Assembly (NCBI GenBank): GCA_963836665.1
Contig: CAWIKL010000001.1
Span: forward strand, 3,038,001 to 3,102,000
Length of the DNA: 64,000 nt
Reading direction: 5' to 3'
Source: JAICSD01 sp963836665
Lineage (GTDB): Bacteria; Acidobacteriota; Vicinamibacteria; Vicinamibacterales; 2-12-FULL-66-21
Below are positions 34,926-47,557 of this stretch, one piece after another; the first letter of the stretch is position 1, and every line of letters starts with the position of its first letter. The notes beneath the pieces were generated by a model. The model was not told where the DNA came from. It ran no database searches and saw only the letters and a list, made by a program, of their open reading frames with translations. The translations under genes and the position numbers were made by a program.

Positions 34926-34950
34926 CGTCGGCGCGGTCCTTGCGCCGACG
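34926..34950 (+). other. Leader hairpin upstream of the SLATT-like gene
   Basis: A perfect 9-base stem, CGTCGGCGC and GCGCCGACG, with a 7-base loop, ends six bases before the ATG at 34956. No ribosome site is visible between hairpin and start, so the structure may hide or replace it. Confidence 0.6.
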
Positions 34951-34955
34951 CTGGC

Positions 34956-35480
34956 ATGTTCAACAACGACGTCGCGGAATACGTGCGTCTGAGCTACGAA
35001 ACGCTGGAAGACGCCTGCCGCGCCCACGCCGAGGCAGCGGTCCGGCTGTCGCGCTGGACCGTGCTCTTTCGCGTAGCCACGCTGGCGAGCACGGGCGTCG
35101 CGGCTGGAGTCGCGGTGGTGGCGGCCACGTGGCGCCCGAGTTGGTTCCTCGCCTCGGCGATCACCGCGGTGTGCGCCTTTGCCGCCTGCGCGACGTATGT
35201 CGGCTTCAACCAGCAGGCACGGATCCACGGGCATCGTGCCTGTTCGGCGCGGCTCTGGGTCGTCTGCGAAAAGTATCGCGAGCTGCTGGTGGAGATGCGC
35301 GGCGGCGGGCTCGATCTGGCGACGCTGCGGGAACGGCGGCACGCGCTACTGCAGGAAGCCGCGGCGGTGTTCGAGCACGTGGCGCCGTCGGATCGCTATA
35401 CGTTCGAGATTGCGAAGCGAGCGCTCGGGTCAAGGTCGGGGGCGCCGACGCCGGTGCCGGCGGCGCCCGCCCCGGCCTAA
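34956..35480 (+). CDS. SLATT-like two-helix membrane protein
   Basis: 174 residues. An N-terminal helix (YVRLSYETLEDACRAHAEAA) leads to two adjacent transmembrane helices (VATLASTGVAAGVAVVAAT; FLASAITAVCAFAACATYVG), then a cytoplasmic helical part with GHRACSARLWVVCEKYRELL and LRERRHALLQEAAAVFEH. This order fits the SLATT family, predicted pore-forming effectors of nucleotide-signal defence systems. No SMODS, SLOG or other sensor gene is beside it, which is unusual. The last 20 residues are Pro/Ala-rich. It is placed directly before the rRNA terminator. The SLATT reading is by pattern, not proven. Confidence 0.55.
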   Translation: MFNNDVAEYVRLSYETLEDACRAHAEAAVRLSRWTVLFRVATLASTGVAAGVAVVAATWRPSWFLASAITAVCAFAACATYVGFNQQARIHGHRACSARLWVVCEKYRELLVEMRGGGLDLATLRERRHALLQEAAAVFEHVAPSDRYTFEIAKRALGSRSGAPTPVPAAPAPA

Positions 35481-35501
35481 CTCGCCGCCCATGGCGGCCC
35501 C

Positions 35502-35534
35502 AAAAAAGAAAAGGCCGTCGCGCATGCGACGGCC
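35502..35534 (-). terminator. Rho-independent terminator of the rRNA operon
   Basis: On the minus strand a 9-base stem (GGCCGTCGC/GCGACGGCC, 35513-35534) with a four-base loop is followed by a T-rich tract ttttcttttttg. It lies just after the 5S gene. The stem is strong and reads well only in the rRNA direction. Confidence 0.9.
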
Positions 35535-35551
35535 TCTTTGGCGATAAATAA

Positions 35552-35670
<119 letters not shown>

Positions 35671-35895
35671 AGCGAAACTTGTTGGTGCCTGGGGTCCCAC
35701 GCATTAGGGCGGCCTATTTTCCGGCGCCGGTTTCGTGGGTCGTCCCAGACTATGTCAAAGAGCAGCCGGAGTTGTCCGGCGACAAGTGAATATCCTGCAA
35801 ACGGTAGTTTCTTCGTCGCTCACACCGCCGGGTCAGAGACCCGGCCCGCAGTGTGTGGCGGGTCGGTTAGACCCGCCGTTGCACAAGAAAATTAA
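35671..35895 (-). other. 23S-5S transcribed spacer
   Basis: No gene. It holds a boxA-like GCTCTTTGACA (minus, 35753-35763), one arm of the inverted repeat that encloses 23S (35787-35810), and two perfect hairpins: CCGGGTC/GACCCGG at 35828-35844 and GGCGGGTC/GACCCGCC at 35857-35877. Confidence 0.8.
35787..35810. repeat. 23S-flanking inverted repeat, 3' arm
   Basis: This 24-base stretch is the perfect reverse complement of 38981-39004 on the other side of the 23S gene. In the pre-rRNA the two arms would form a long stem enclosing 23S, a likely RNase III substrate. Confidence 0.9.
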
Positions 35896-38880
<2,985 letters not shown>

Positions 38881-39215
38881 ATTGAATATGAGAACTAACG
38901 CTGGTGTTCAGAGGGCTTTTGCGTCCCCTCCGACAGCGTTAATCCTTCTCGGCACACTGCGTTGAGTGTGTGGTCGGAAAAAACTACCGTTTGCAGGATA
39001 TTCAATTGTCAAAGAGTGTCGTACTGGCCGGCCTACTTTCGTCTGCCGGAACTTTCTATTCTACGCGCCTCGCTCGCCCGATGCAAGCGCGACGTTCACT
39101 CGCATGGTTCCGTCCGGACGCTCGACCCATCCGGCTATCGCGAACCTACGAGCGAGGGTGGGCGCCTGGGCCCCACCCGAGCCGACGACCTGAGGCCGTC
39201 GAAAATCAAACAAAG
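38881..39215 (-). other. tRNA-Ala to 23S transcribed spacer
   Basis: 335 bases without a gene. It contains the 5' arm of the 23S-flanking inverted repeat (38981-39004) and a boxA-like CTCTTTGACA (minus, 39007-39016) directly beside it. I see no tRNA or coding signal in the rest. Confidence 0.8.
38981..39004. repeat. 23S-flanking inverted repeat, 5' arm
   Basis: Perfect 24-base reverse complement of 35787-35810. It lies about 100 bases before the mature 23S end and next to a boxA-like motif. Confidence 0.9.
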
Positions 39216-39288
39216 TGGAGAATACCGGGCTCGAACCGGTGACCTCCTGGTTGCAAACCAGGCGCTCTCCCAGCTGAGCTAATTCCCC
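39216..39288 (-). tRNA. tRNA-Ala (TGC anticodon)
   Basis: 73 bases. Acceptor stem GGGGAAT/ATTCTCC with discriminator A; anticodon stem CCTGG/CCAGG around the loop containing TGC; T arm GGTTCGAGCCC. No CCA is encoded, unlike the neighbouring tRNA-Ile, so the CCA end must be added by the nucleotidyltransferase. Normal rRNA-spacer position. Confidence 0.97.
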
Positions 39289-39412
39289 GAACTGTTCTCT
39301 TGGGCTGTGCTGCTTACAGGCGGGATGAAGAAAGGACCGATGGTGCGGGTCGTCTTACGCGACTTTTCTTCACCGCGCGCTAGGCACTGCGCAATAGATA
39401 CTCCTTGAAGTA

Positions 39413-41208
<1,796 letters not shown>

Positions 41209-41393
41209 AAAGGCGTCAGACCCGGTTACCCGGGCCAAACATTTAACGCGAGTAGCCTGTTGATTAATGGCTCTCTCTACGTTGTTCAGTTCGTCAAGTT
41301 AATGGGTGGTTCGCGGCTCGCCTCGGGACCAGAACTGACGGCCCCTCAACGACTTACGCCACGCCACCCGCTGATACTCGACGGGTTGTGCTT

Positions 41394-41412
41394 GCACGTT
41401 CTATCTAGTTTT
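41394..41412. repeat. 16S-flanking inverted repeat, 5' arm
   Basis: Leader arm that pairs with 39563-39581; it overlaps the boxA-like segment at 41407-41420, as is common in rRNA leaders. Confidence 0.85.
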
Positions 41413-41420
41413 CAAAGAAC
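41407..41420 (-). promoter_or_regulatory. Leader boxA-like antitermination motif
   Basis: GTTCTTTGAAAACT on the minus strand, a boxA-like sequence that helps Nus factors prevent early termination. Related CTCTTTGACA motifs recur in all three spacers (39519, 39007, 35753). Confidence 0.55.
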
Positions 41421-41624
41421 CGGGCTTACCTGTCCCCCTGCAACCTCACTGGTCTTTGGGGGAACCTTCCAATCTTACTAAGGCTTTGTGGGTTTGTCAA
41501 CCCCCTGCCTTCTCTTTTTCGAACTTTTTTCCGCCGAGCGCTTTCCCTGTCAGGAGAAGCCGGGGTGGTCGAGCCGAGAAGGCTTGCTTTAGAAGATGTC
41601 CGGCGGACCGCGCCGAACCCACCC

Positions 41625-41654
41625 AATATACGATCGCCGCCATCTCACTGTCAA
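41625..41654 (-). promoter_or_regulatory. rRNA operon promoter
   Basis: On the minus strand TTGACA (41654-41649), 18 bases, then TATATT (41630-41625). Consensus -35 and near-consensus -10 about 400 bases before 16S. The 41209-41624 stretch between is the transcribed leader and holds no gene. Confidence 0.8.
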
Positions 41655-41664
41655 CTGAGACCGA

Positions 41665-43434
41665 TCAGTTTTTTCGCTCCCGCACCCGCTCCGAGCTCAT
41701 CGAGCTCATCTGGGCGCCACTCAGATAGCCCGCTCGAGCACTGACCGCAAACACCCTCACCCGCGTCGGGCCATCCACGACCGCTTGGGGCGGCCACTCG
41801 AGCGATCCATACTCCTGACCGGAAAAACGCCTTCGGAACGCCGGCTCTTCCCCATCCTCGAGCGCAAGGTACACGGCACCCCCACGCTGCTGTAGGGTCC
41901 CGATCGTCGCGTCGAGCTGGTCCGGCGCGATCGCGTCCCACGCAATCGTGTCGCGGCGCCCGTGAAACCTGATGCTCCCGCTCTGCTGCCCGGCCAGGAC
42001 CACCGCATTGGCCGGGAGCGTCCGCGCGGCGTACTCTCCGGTCCGCGCGAATCGCGACTCGAGCCTCTGCAGTTCCATCGCGTGACGCCCGCGCGCGACG
42101 TGAACGCCGTCCACCGCGAGCAGAGCAACAGCCATCACCAGTGCCGCCTGTGCAGCCGCGTCGGGCAGCCCGCTCGTCAATCGCCGCCACACGGCAAGAC
42201 TCAACGCGAGGAGCAGGGGGATCGCCGGCAGCAGGAAACGGATGTACCACCAGTCGTCGAACACGGTGTAGGCGAAGTAGGTCGCGAGGAGCAGCGCCGT
42301 TGCGGCCAGTGACACCCACGCCAGTCGCGCGCGCGCCGGGTCGCGGCGCAGGACGAACGGCGCGCCGAGCGCCAGCAACACGAACGGCGTCTCAGTCTCG
42401 AGCACCCAGCGCGGGTAGCGCAGCAGGTTCGCGTAGACGTGCGCCCGCGCGAAGAGCGCCTCCGTGCTGCCGTAGCCCGTTGCCAACGGCGAACCGTAAC
42501 GCGCCGCATTCAGCGCAAACAGGACAAAGAACCCGGGAACCATCCCGGCCGCACACGCGATCAGCGCTGTTTGGCGGGTGTCCCCCAGTCCTGCAAGACG
42601 CGCGCGCCGTCCCCTCATCGCGCTCAGCGCCAGCAGCGGCGCCAGCAAGATCAGGTTCGGTCGAGTCAGGATCGCGACCGACATCCACGCGCCGGCGGCG
42701 AACGGCGACGCGGAAACAAGCGCGGCGAGCCACGCCGCCGCAGAGGGCACGTCGCTCATCGGCTGGACGGCCTGGTAGAGAAGGATCGGACTGCACGCGG
42801 CCAGCACCGCCGCCGACGCGCCGGTCACCGCGTCATCCAGGCGGCGGCCATAGAGAAACGTCAGCCAGACCAGCAGCGCAGCGCTGATCGGGACCACGAG
42901 GAACACCGCTGCGGGACCAAAGAGATACGCCCCCGCCATCGCCAGCGCAAGACCCGGCGCGCAGATCGGCACGGCATGGCCGTGCTCGCGCCCGGGCACA
43001 AAGCCCGTCGGCGCAAACACCGCGTTCGGCGTCTCGGGCAGCAGCTGCGCGACGGGGTTGACGAGCGTCGCCTGCCCGTGCGCAAACGCCTCCGCCTGCA
43101 GCACGTAGCACGATGAATCCGATCCGCCGGCGGCGCGCGACGACCACGCCAGTCCGAAGACGAGCACGCACGCGGCTGCAACAGCCGCGACGCGCGACGG
43201 CCAGGTCGCCGCTGTGCCGGTGTAACGCGTTAGCGCGCGACGGAACTCGGCGCCGCCGGCAACACTCCACGCGACGGCGAGCAAGACGAGACCGCCGACC
43301 AACGGACGCCAAGGATCGCGCGAGGACAGACCAAACGCTCGCCAGGTCACGCCGCCGCCGATCAGCGTCCCCGCCGCCAGCGCGAAGGCGACCATCGCTG
43401 CGAAAAGCGATATATTGGCGGCGCCGCGGCGCAT
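41665..43434 (-). CDS. GT-C (ArnT/PMT-like) membrane glycosyltransferase
   Basis: 589 residues from ATG 43434, with about ten transmembrane helices in the first 440 and a soluble C-terminal part. The first periplasmic loop has GGSDSSCYVLQAEAFAHGQ, with the Asp-Ser acidic motif typical of GT39/GT87-type enzymes that use polyprenyl-phosphate sugars. FAYTVFDDWWYIRFLLPAIP is another loop motif. The start is uncertain: ATGs at 43452, 43449, 43434 and 43395 are in frame. With 43434 the start codon overlaps that of the divergent GT2 gene. That neighbour resembles a polyprenyl-phosphate mannosyltransferase, which would make the donor for this enzyme. Acceptor unknown. Confidence 0.72.
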   Translation of the reverse strand: MRRGAANISLFAAMVAFALAAGTLIGGGVTWRAFGLSSRDPWRPLVGGLVLLAVAWSVAGGAEFRRALTRYTGTAATWPSRVAAVAAACVLVFGLAWSSRAAGGSDSSCYVLQAEAFAHGQATLVNPVAQLLPETPNAVFAPTGFVPGREHGHAVPICAPGLALAMAGAYLFGPAAVFLVVPISAALLVWLTFLYGRRLDDAVTGASAAVLAACSPILLYQAVQPMSDVPSAAAWLAALVSASPFAAGAWMSVAILTRPNLILLAPLLALSAMRGRRARLAGLGDTRQTALIACAAGMVPGFFVLFALNAARYGSPLATGYGSTEALFARAHVYANLLRYPRWVLETETPFVLLALGAPFVLRRDPARARLAWVSLAATALLLATYFAYTVFDDWWYIRFLLPAIPLLLALSLAVWRRLTSGLPDAAAQAALVMAVALLAVDGVHVARGRHAMELQRLESRFARTGEYAARTLPANAVVLAGQQSGSIRFHGRRDTIAWDAIAPDQLDATIGTLQQRGGAVYLALEDGEEPAFRRRFSGQEYGSLEWPPQAVVDGPTRVRVFAVSARAGYLSGAQMSSMSSERVRERKN

Positions 43435-44125
43435 GCGCTTATCCGTCATCATTCCTGTCTACAACGAGGAACAGACGATCCACGAAGTGCTCGAGCGCGT
43501 CGCCGCCGTCGACGTCGGCGCGATCGAGAAGGAAATCGTCATCGCCAACGACGGCTCGACCGACGGCACCCGGCGGGTGATCGATGAGCGTCACCTGCCA
43601 CCGGACCTGATGGTGCATGTCTATCACAGCCCGATCAACCTCGGGAAAGGGGCGGCCGTGCGCCTGGGCCTGGCCTGCGCCACCGGCGACATCCTTCTCG
43701 TCCAGGATGCCGATCTGGAACTCGATCCCAACGAATACACGCAGCTCATCGCCCCACTCCTCGCCGGCGAGGCCGACGTCGTCTACGGTTCGCGCTTCCT
43801 CAAACCGACTTCGCAGGTTGCGTTCCGATCGCGCGCAGCGAACCGCTTCCTCACCATCTTGACCAACATCCTGTTTGGCGGCCGCCTCACCGACATGGAA
43901 ACGGCGTACAAGGTAATGCGCCGCGAGGCGTTGCAGGGTATCCGGCTGCGGACGGTCGGCTTCGACATCGAGCCGGAGCTCACCGCCCGCCTGCTGCGTG
44001 CGGGACGGCGCATCGTCGAAGTCCCGATCTCCTACAACCCGCGCACGGCCGACGAGGGCAAGAAGATGCGCTTCATCGACGGCGTGGACGCCGTCTACAC
44101 GTTGATGAAATGCCGTTTGACGTGA
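43433..44125 (+). CDS. GT2 glycosyltransferase, polyprenyl-phosphate-sugar synthase type
   Basis: 230 residues. RLSVIIPVYNEEQTIHEVLE at the N-terminus, IANDGSTDGT near 45, and LVQDADLELDP near 93 carry the nucleotide-sugar and metal-binding Asp residues. FGGRLTDMETAYKVMRR and YNPRTADEGKKMRF are typical of DPM1/GtrB-like enzymes that transfer a hexose from a nucleotide sugar to a lipid phosphate. No C-terminal membrane helices, so it resembles soluble DPM1. ATG 43433 is preferred over the frame's upstream start at 43415 because the conserved part starts there. Divergent partner: the GT-C enzyme. Confidence 0.88.
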   Translation: MRLSVIIPVYNEEQTIHEVLERVAAVDVGAIEKEIVIANDGSTDGTRRVIDERHLPPDLMVHVYHSPINLGKGAAVRLGLACATGDILLVQDADLELDPNEYTQLIAPLLAGEADVVYGSRFLKPTSQVAFRSRAANRFLTILTNILFGGRLTDMETAYKVMRREALQGIRLRTVGFDIEPELTARLLRAGRRIVEVPISYNPRTADEGKKMRFIDGVDAVYTLMKCRLT

Positions 44126-44129
44126 TTGC

Positions 44130-44148
44130 CCGAGGGCGTTGCCCTCGG
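44130..44148. terminator. Hairpin between convergent GT2 and tyrS genes
   Basis: CCGAGGGC-GTT-GCCCTCGG, a perfect 8-base stem in the 32-base gap between two convergent genes. No T run follows on either strand, so if it terminates it does so weakly. Confidence 0.5.
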
Positions 44149-44157
44149 ACTCAAGGA

Positions 44158-45432
44158 TCAGACACGCCTGAGCCGCACGATGTGCTGGTCTTTGCGGCCC
44201 TTGCGCAGGACGAACAGCTCGCCACCGAGCGCGTCGACCGCGGTCAGCCGCGCCTTCTCGTCGGCGACGCGGTCGTTGTTGACGTAGACGCCGCCGCCCT
44301 TGAGCAGCCGCACCGCCTCGCTCTTCGAAGACGCGAGTTTGACGCGGGCCAGCAGATCGACGACGGCGATCCCGTCCTCACCCAGGTCGATCTCTGTCGA
44401 CGGCGCATCCTCGAACGCGGTGAGCAGATCCTCGATCGCCACGTCCTCGAAGCTGCCGCCGAACAGCACTTTCGCCGCGCGTTCGGCGCGCTGGACCTGG
44501 TCGTCGCCGTGCACCAGGGCCGTGACTGCGCGGGCCAGCGCCCGCTGCGCCTCGCGCTGGTCCGCCCGCTCGGCAGTCTCCTTGGCCAGCCACTCGATCT
44601 CGTCCCGCGTCATGAAGGTAAAGAACTTCAGGTAGCGAATCACGTCGCGATCGTCGGTGTTGAGCCAGAACTGGTAGAACTTGAATGACGACGTGCGCGC
44701 GGGATCGAGCCAGATGGCGCCCGACTCGGTCTTGCCGAACTTCGCGCCGCTCGACGTCGTCATCAACGGCCAGACCAGGCCGTGCACGCGCCGCGCACGC
44801 AGCTTGCGTACCAAGTCGATGCCGGCGGTGATGTTCCCCCACTGGTCGGTGCCGCCCATCTGCAGCGTGCAGTTGTAGCGGTCGAAGAGCTCAAGGAAGT
44901 CGCGCGCCTGGAGCAGCAGGTAACTGAACTCGGTGAAGGAGATGCCGTCCTCGCTCTCGAGGCGGCGGCTGACCGACTCCTTCTGCAGCATGTAATTCAC
45001 GGTGAAGTACTTGCCGGTGTCGCGCAGGAAGCCGAGCAGATCGAAGCGGGCCAGCCATTCGGCGTTGTTGACGATCCGCGCCGGGTTGCCGGGGCGATCG
45101 AAATCGAGAAAGCGCTCGAGCTGGCGGCGGATGCCGGCGACGTTGGCGTCGAGCTGCTCGATCGAGAGAAGCGTGCGTTCCTGCGACTTTCCGCTCGGGT
45201 CCCCGATCATGCCAGTGCCGCCGCCGACGATCGCGATCGGCACGTGGCCGAAGCGCTGGAGCCGCGCCAAGCCCATCACCGTCAGCAGCGACCCGGCGTG
45301 GAGGCTGTCGGCAGTCGGGTCGAAGCCGATGTAGCCGGTGATCGGTCCGGCGGCGAGGGCGTCGTGCAGGCCCTCGGTCACCTCAGACAACATTCCGCGC
45401 CACGTCAGTTCTTCGATCAGTCCGCCAGACAT
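44158..45432 (-). CDS. tyrS: Tyrosyl-tRNA synthetase
   Basis: 424 residues. It charges tRNA-Tyr with tyrosine. Class I motifs are HAGS (45-48, the HIGH-type signature) and KFGKT (the KMSKS-type signature near 232). QMGGTDQWGNI binds tyrosine and ATP. The C-terminal 75 residues form an S4 RNA-binding domain (EAVRLLKGGGVYVNN). Full length. ATG 45432 lies 13 bases from a 14-base repeat that looks like the left end of an integrated element, so the upstream promoter may have been altered by insertion. Confidence 0.97.
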   Translation of the reverse strand: MSGGLIEELTWRGMLSEVTEGLHDALAAGPITGYIGFDPTADSLHAGSLLTVMGLARLQRFGHVPIAIVGGGTGMIGDPSGKSQERTLLSIEQLDANVAGIRRQLERFLDFDRPGNPARIVNNAEWLARFDLLGFLRDTGKYFTVNYMLQKESVSRRLESEDGISFTEFSYLLLQARDFLELFDRYNCTLQMGGTDQWGNITAGIDLVRKLRARRVHGLVWPLMTTSSGAKFGKTESGAIWLDPARTSSFKFYQFWLNTDDRDVIRYLKFFTFMTRDEIEWLAKETAERADQREAQRALARAVTALVHGDDQVQRAERAAKVLFGGSFEDVAIEDLLTAFEDAPSTEIDLGEDGIAVVDLLARVKLASSKSEAVRLLKGGGVYVNNDRVADEKARLTAVDALGGELFVLRKGRKDQHIVRLRRV

Positions 45433-45445
45433 GCGCCCGTACTAT

Positions 45446-45459
45446 AACGGAGTGATATA
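45446..45459. repeat. Left direct repeat (putative attL)
   Basis: aacggagtgatata, identical to 49221-49234. It lies just upstream of tyrS. Flanking bases differ on both sides of the two copies, so 14 bases is the exact match. Confidence 0.65.
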
Positions 45460-45647
45460 GTCACAGGACAAATAACAGCTTGTCTTCTCAGCACGTTAGA
45501 AGCCGCGATGGTGAGTTTCTACGAATTCGTCTAAAACGTCCTCTCGGGGCCTCCTACCACAACGCGAATCGACTCAGGACATTGGTCCATCGCTTGCTAC
45601 CAGCCGAGCTGGCTCGCAGATCTACATAAATTCTCTAAGCAATTCAC

Positions 45648-45679
45648 AGCCCTGCGGCGAGGCCACCACTCGCAGGGCT
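45648..45679. other. Leader hairpin of first PEP-CTERM gene
   Basis: AGCCCTGCG (45648-45656) and CGCAGGGCT (45671-45679) form a perfect 9-base stem with a 14-base loop, 51 bases before the ATG at 45730. No T tract follows. It may be a regulatory leader structure or binding site. The rest of 45460-45729 shows no gene. Confidence 0.5.
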
Positions 45680-45729
45680 ACTTATGTCTCCGTAGGAGCA
45701 GATAAGACGCTCCAGACTGGACGGCTTTG

Positions 45730-46251
45730 ATGAGGCGTGGAATCCTGCGAGTTCTGTGTGTGGTGCTCTTCCTCGGCGTGACAGCTGCGGCGGCTGACGC
45801 CTCGCCGATCACCGTCTCGGCTGGCCAGACTGTGATATTCAATTTCGACTTCGCTGCCGAAGGCGTTGTGCCGCCGCCACTCTATCCAGTTATGGAGTTT
45901 TTTGCCAACGTCGACCTTTCAACGGACGACGCGAGCGACAACGGGACGTTGAAGGTATTCACCGATTTGAACGGCGGCGGCATCGTCGCCGCATCTGCGA
46001 CTGGGTCGGGAGTGGATCTCAGTACCTCGACTAATAACCTGGGCTTGACGGACGGCATCTTCTCCGCCACCCTGACGATGACTGCGGGATCGATCACCCT
46101 TGATCCGTATGCCTTTGGCGCTGATGCGAACCTTACGCCGCTGACACCGCATGTGTCTGCGCTTCAGCCCGTCCCCGAGCCGGCGACACTGACGCTCCTT
46201 GGTGGTGGACTCGCCGCGACGGCACTCCGCCGACGCTTCCGCCGCGGGTGA
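45730..46251 (+). CDS. PEP-CTERM sorted exported protein
   Basis: 173 residues. Signal peptide (VLCVVLFLGVTAAAADA), a beta-rich body of about 120 residues with no recognised domain, then the sorting tail VPEPATLTLLGGG, hydrophobic segment and basic end RRRFRRG. Such tails are cut and anchored by an exosortase, none of which is in the window. TTG 45727 precedes ATG 45730; I use ATG. Lower GC than flanking genes. It lies inside the putative element. Likely an exopolysaccharide-associated surface or secreted protein. Confidence 0.85.
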   Translation: MRRGILRVLCVVLFLGVTAAAADASPITVSAGQTVIFNFDFAAEGVVPPPLYPVMEFFANVDLSTDDASDNGTLKVFTDLNGGGIVAASATGSGVDLSTSTNNLGLTDGIFSATLTMTAGSITLDPYAFGADANLTPLTPHVSALQPVPEPATLTLLGGGLAATALRRRFRRG

Positions 46252-46295
46252 GACCCACAAGCTTAAGTTCGCGTGGAATATAACGGTTGAGGTGG

Positions 46296-46311
46296 GCGTG
46301 TAATTACACGC
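46296..46311. promoter_or_regulatory. Perfect 16-base palindrome before second PEP-CTERM gene
   Basis: gcgtgtaattacacgc equals its own reverse complement. It is 120 bases upstream of the start, where a dimeric regulator could bind. Not long enough to be a strong terminator for the first gene, and no T run follows. Confidence 0.5.
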
Positions 46312-46322
46312 AGCATCGACGC

Positions 46323-46350
46323 AACGGAACAGGTGTGCTGCCGTTCCGTT
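46323..46350. other. Leader inverted repeat
   Basis: AACGGAAC and GTTCCGTT with a 12-base loop, 81 bases before the GTG at 46431. Together with the palindrome at 46296 it gives two structured sites in a 179-base gap. Confidence 0.5.
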
Positions 46351-46430
46351 CGACGCCACCCGAGCGCGTCAGATTTGTTCGCCCACCATGCGCGCGGCCA
46401 TCCCATTTACCCAGCATCAAGGAGCTACTC

Positions 46431-47156
46431 GTGAACCGTCTCCGTTTTGGAATAGCCGCCGTGACAGCGGTGCTTTGCCTCACATCTGCGACCGCCGCGT
46501 TCGCAAGCCCGATCGGCACGCTGAATTTGTCGAATTGCCTTGGCGCCGCGAGCAGCTTCTCGGCCACAAACATCACGTGGAACCCGGTTGGGACGGTTGC
46601 CGGAACCGGTTGCGCCGACACAGCACCAGGGACCACCATCACCTGGTCCGGCGGGACTGTCGGATCGGGCACAGCCATCAACATCAAGAATTTATTCGGG
46701 AGCGGTCCTGCGGTCGACCACTTCATGGACATCAGTGGTGCCGCTCCCACACTCGACTTCGAGTTGACTGCGTTAGGTCCAGCCGCGCCGAGTAACGGTA
46801 TCGCGTGCGGGAGTCTTCTTAGCGGCCAGTCGTGCATTCCCTTTTTGGGCTCGGTATACCTTCTGACACAAGGTCTTGGCTCGGTGACGTTCAGCCTAGC
46901 CGCGAGTGGCGTGGCCACTGACGGCGTCGGACTCCCTAGCATTTGGAGCGGTCTCTTCACCAGTCAAATCGCCGGGACGACCGCCGCGCAAATCCAAACG
47001 ACCCTGAATAGCGGAGGCTCCTTCCTGGCCACCTATTCGGGAAGCTTTAAGATTACGCCAGAGAGCGCGCAGCCGGTTCCCGAACCCGCTTCGTTGCTCC
47101 TGCTCGGGAGCGGTCTCGTCGCCGTAGCCCGTCGACGGCTCAAAGGGCGCCCGTAG
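46431..47156 (+). CDS. PEP-CTERM sorted exported protein
   Basis: 241 residues from GTG 46431, with ribosome site aaggag at 46419-46424; the longer upstream frame has no such site. Signal peptide (AAVTAVLCLTSATAAFA). Body is Ser/Gly/Thr-rich and beta-predicted, with a Cys-containing segment (NGIACGSLLSGQSCIPFLGS) that could form a disulfide. It ends VPEPASLLLLGSGLVAVARR plus basic residues, the exosortase sorting tail. Related in layout to the preceding PEP-CTERM gene but not a close copy. Confidence 0.87.
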   Translation: MNRLRFGIAAVTAVLCLTSATAAFASPIGTLNLSNCLGAASSFSATNITWNPVGTVAGTGCADTAPGTTITWSGGTVGSGTAINIKNLFGSGPAVDHFMDISGAAPTLDFELTALGPAAPSNGIACGSLLSGQSCIPFLGSVYLLTQGLGSVTFSLAASGVATDGVGLPSIWSGLFTSQIAGTTAAQIQTTLNSGGSFLATYSGSFKITPESAQPVPEPASLLLLGSGLVAVARRRLKGRP

Positions 47157-47173
47157 CCCGCAATTCGGACGTA

Positions 47174-47212
47174 ACTGAACGATGGCGGTTGCAGTGACGG
47201 CCATCGTTCAGT
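47174..47212 (+). terminator. Hairpin after second PEP-CTERM gene
   Basis: ACTGAACGATGGC and GCCATCGTTCAGT, a perfect 13-base stem with a 13-base loop, 17 bases after the stop. No T run, but a strong stem in the usual place. Confidence 0.6.
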
Positions 47213-47334
47213 GAAGCCAGCACCAAACGCAGATTAGAGGCCGAGACCGCTTGGCGTCACCCTGCGGTCGGCGCTAGCCTACGGGCTCAAGTTCACGTGA
47301 ATCGTCACGTCCGTCCCAGGCGTATACTGCCCTC

Positions 47335-47511
47335 GTGAAGCGGAGGTCCTCTCTCTGGTTCCCGTTCTTGGCGATGCACGCCGCGCTCGTCCTCGGACAC
47401 CAGTGGCACACGATTGCTGTGATGGATGGCGTCGCGGTTGGGCTGCTTGCTATGGGGCTGATCGCGACCCAAGTCTGGCCCGACAAGATTTGGATTCGCG
47501 GCTCGCGGTAG
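47335..47511 (+). CDS. Small membrane protein, possibly leaderless
   Basis: 58 residues from GTG 47335: VKRRSSLWFPFLAMHAALVL, then GVAVGLLAMGLIATQVWP, so two probable membrane helices with a positive N-terminus. A TATACT -10-like element at 47323-47328 ends six bases before the GTG, and there is no ribosome site, which suggests a leaderless message. Inside the putative element. Function unknown. Confidence 0.5.
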   Translation: MKRRSSLWFPFLAMHAALVLGHQWHTIAVMDGVAVGLLAMGLIATQVWPDKIWIRGSR

Positions 47512-47557
47512 ACAGCGAACCGCCGCTCGAATAAAGGCACCCGTCCCCTAAAACCCA

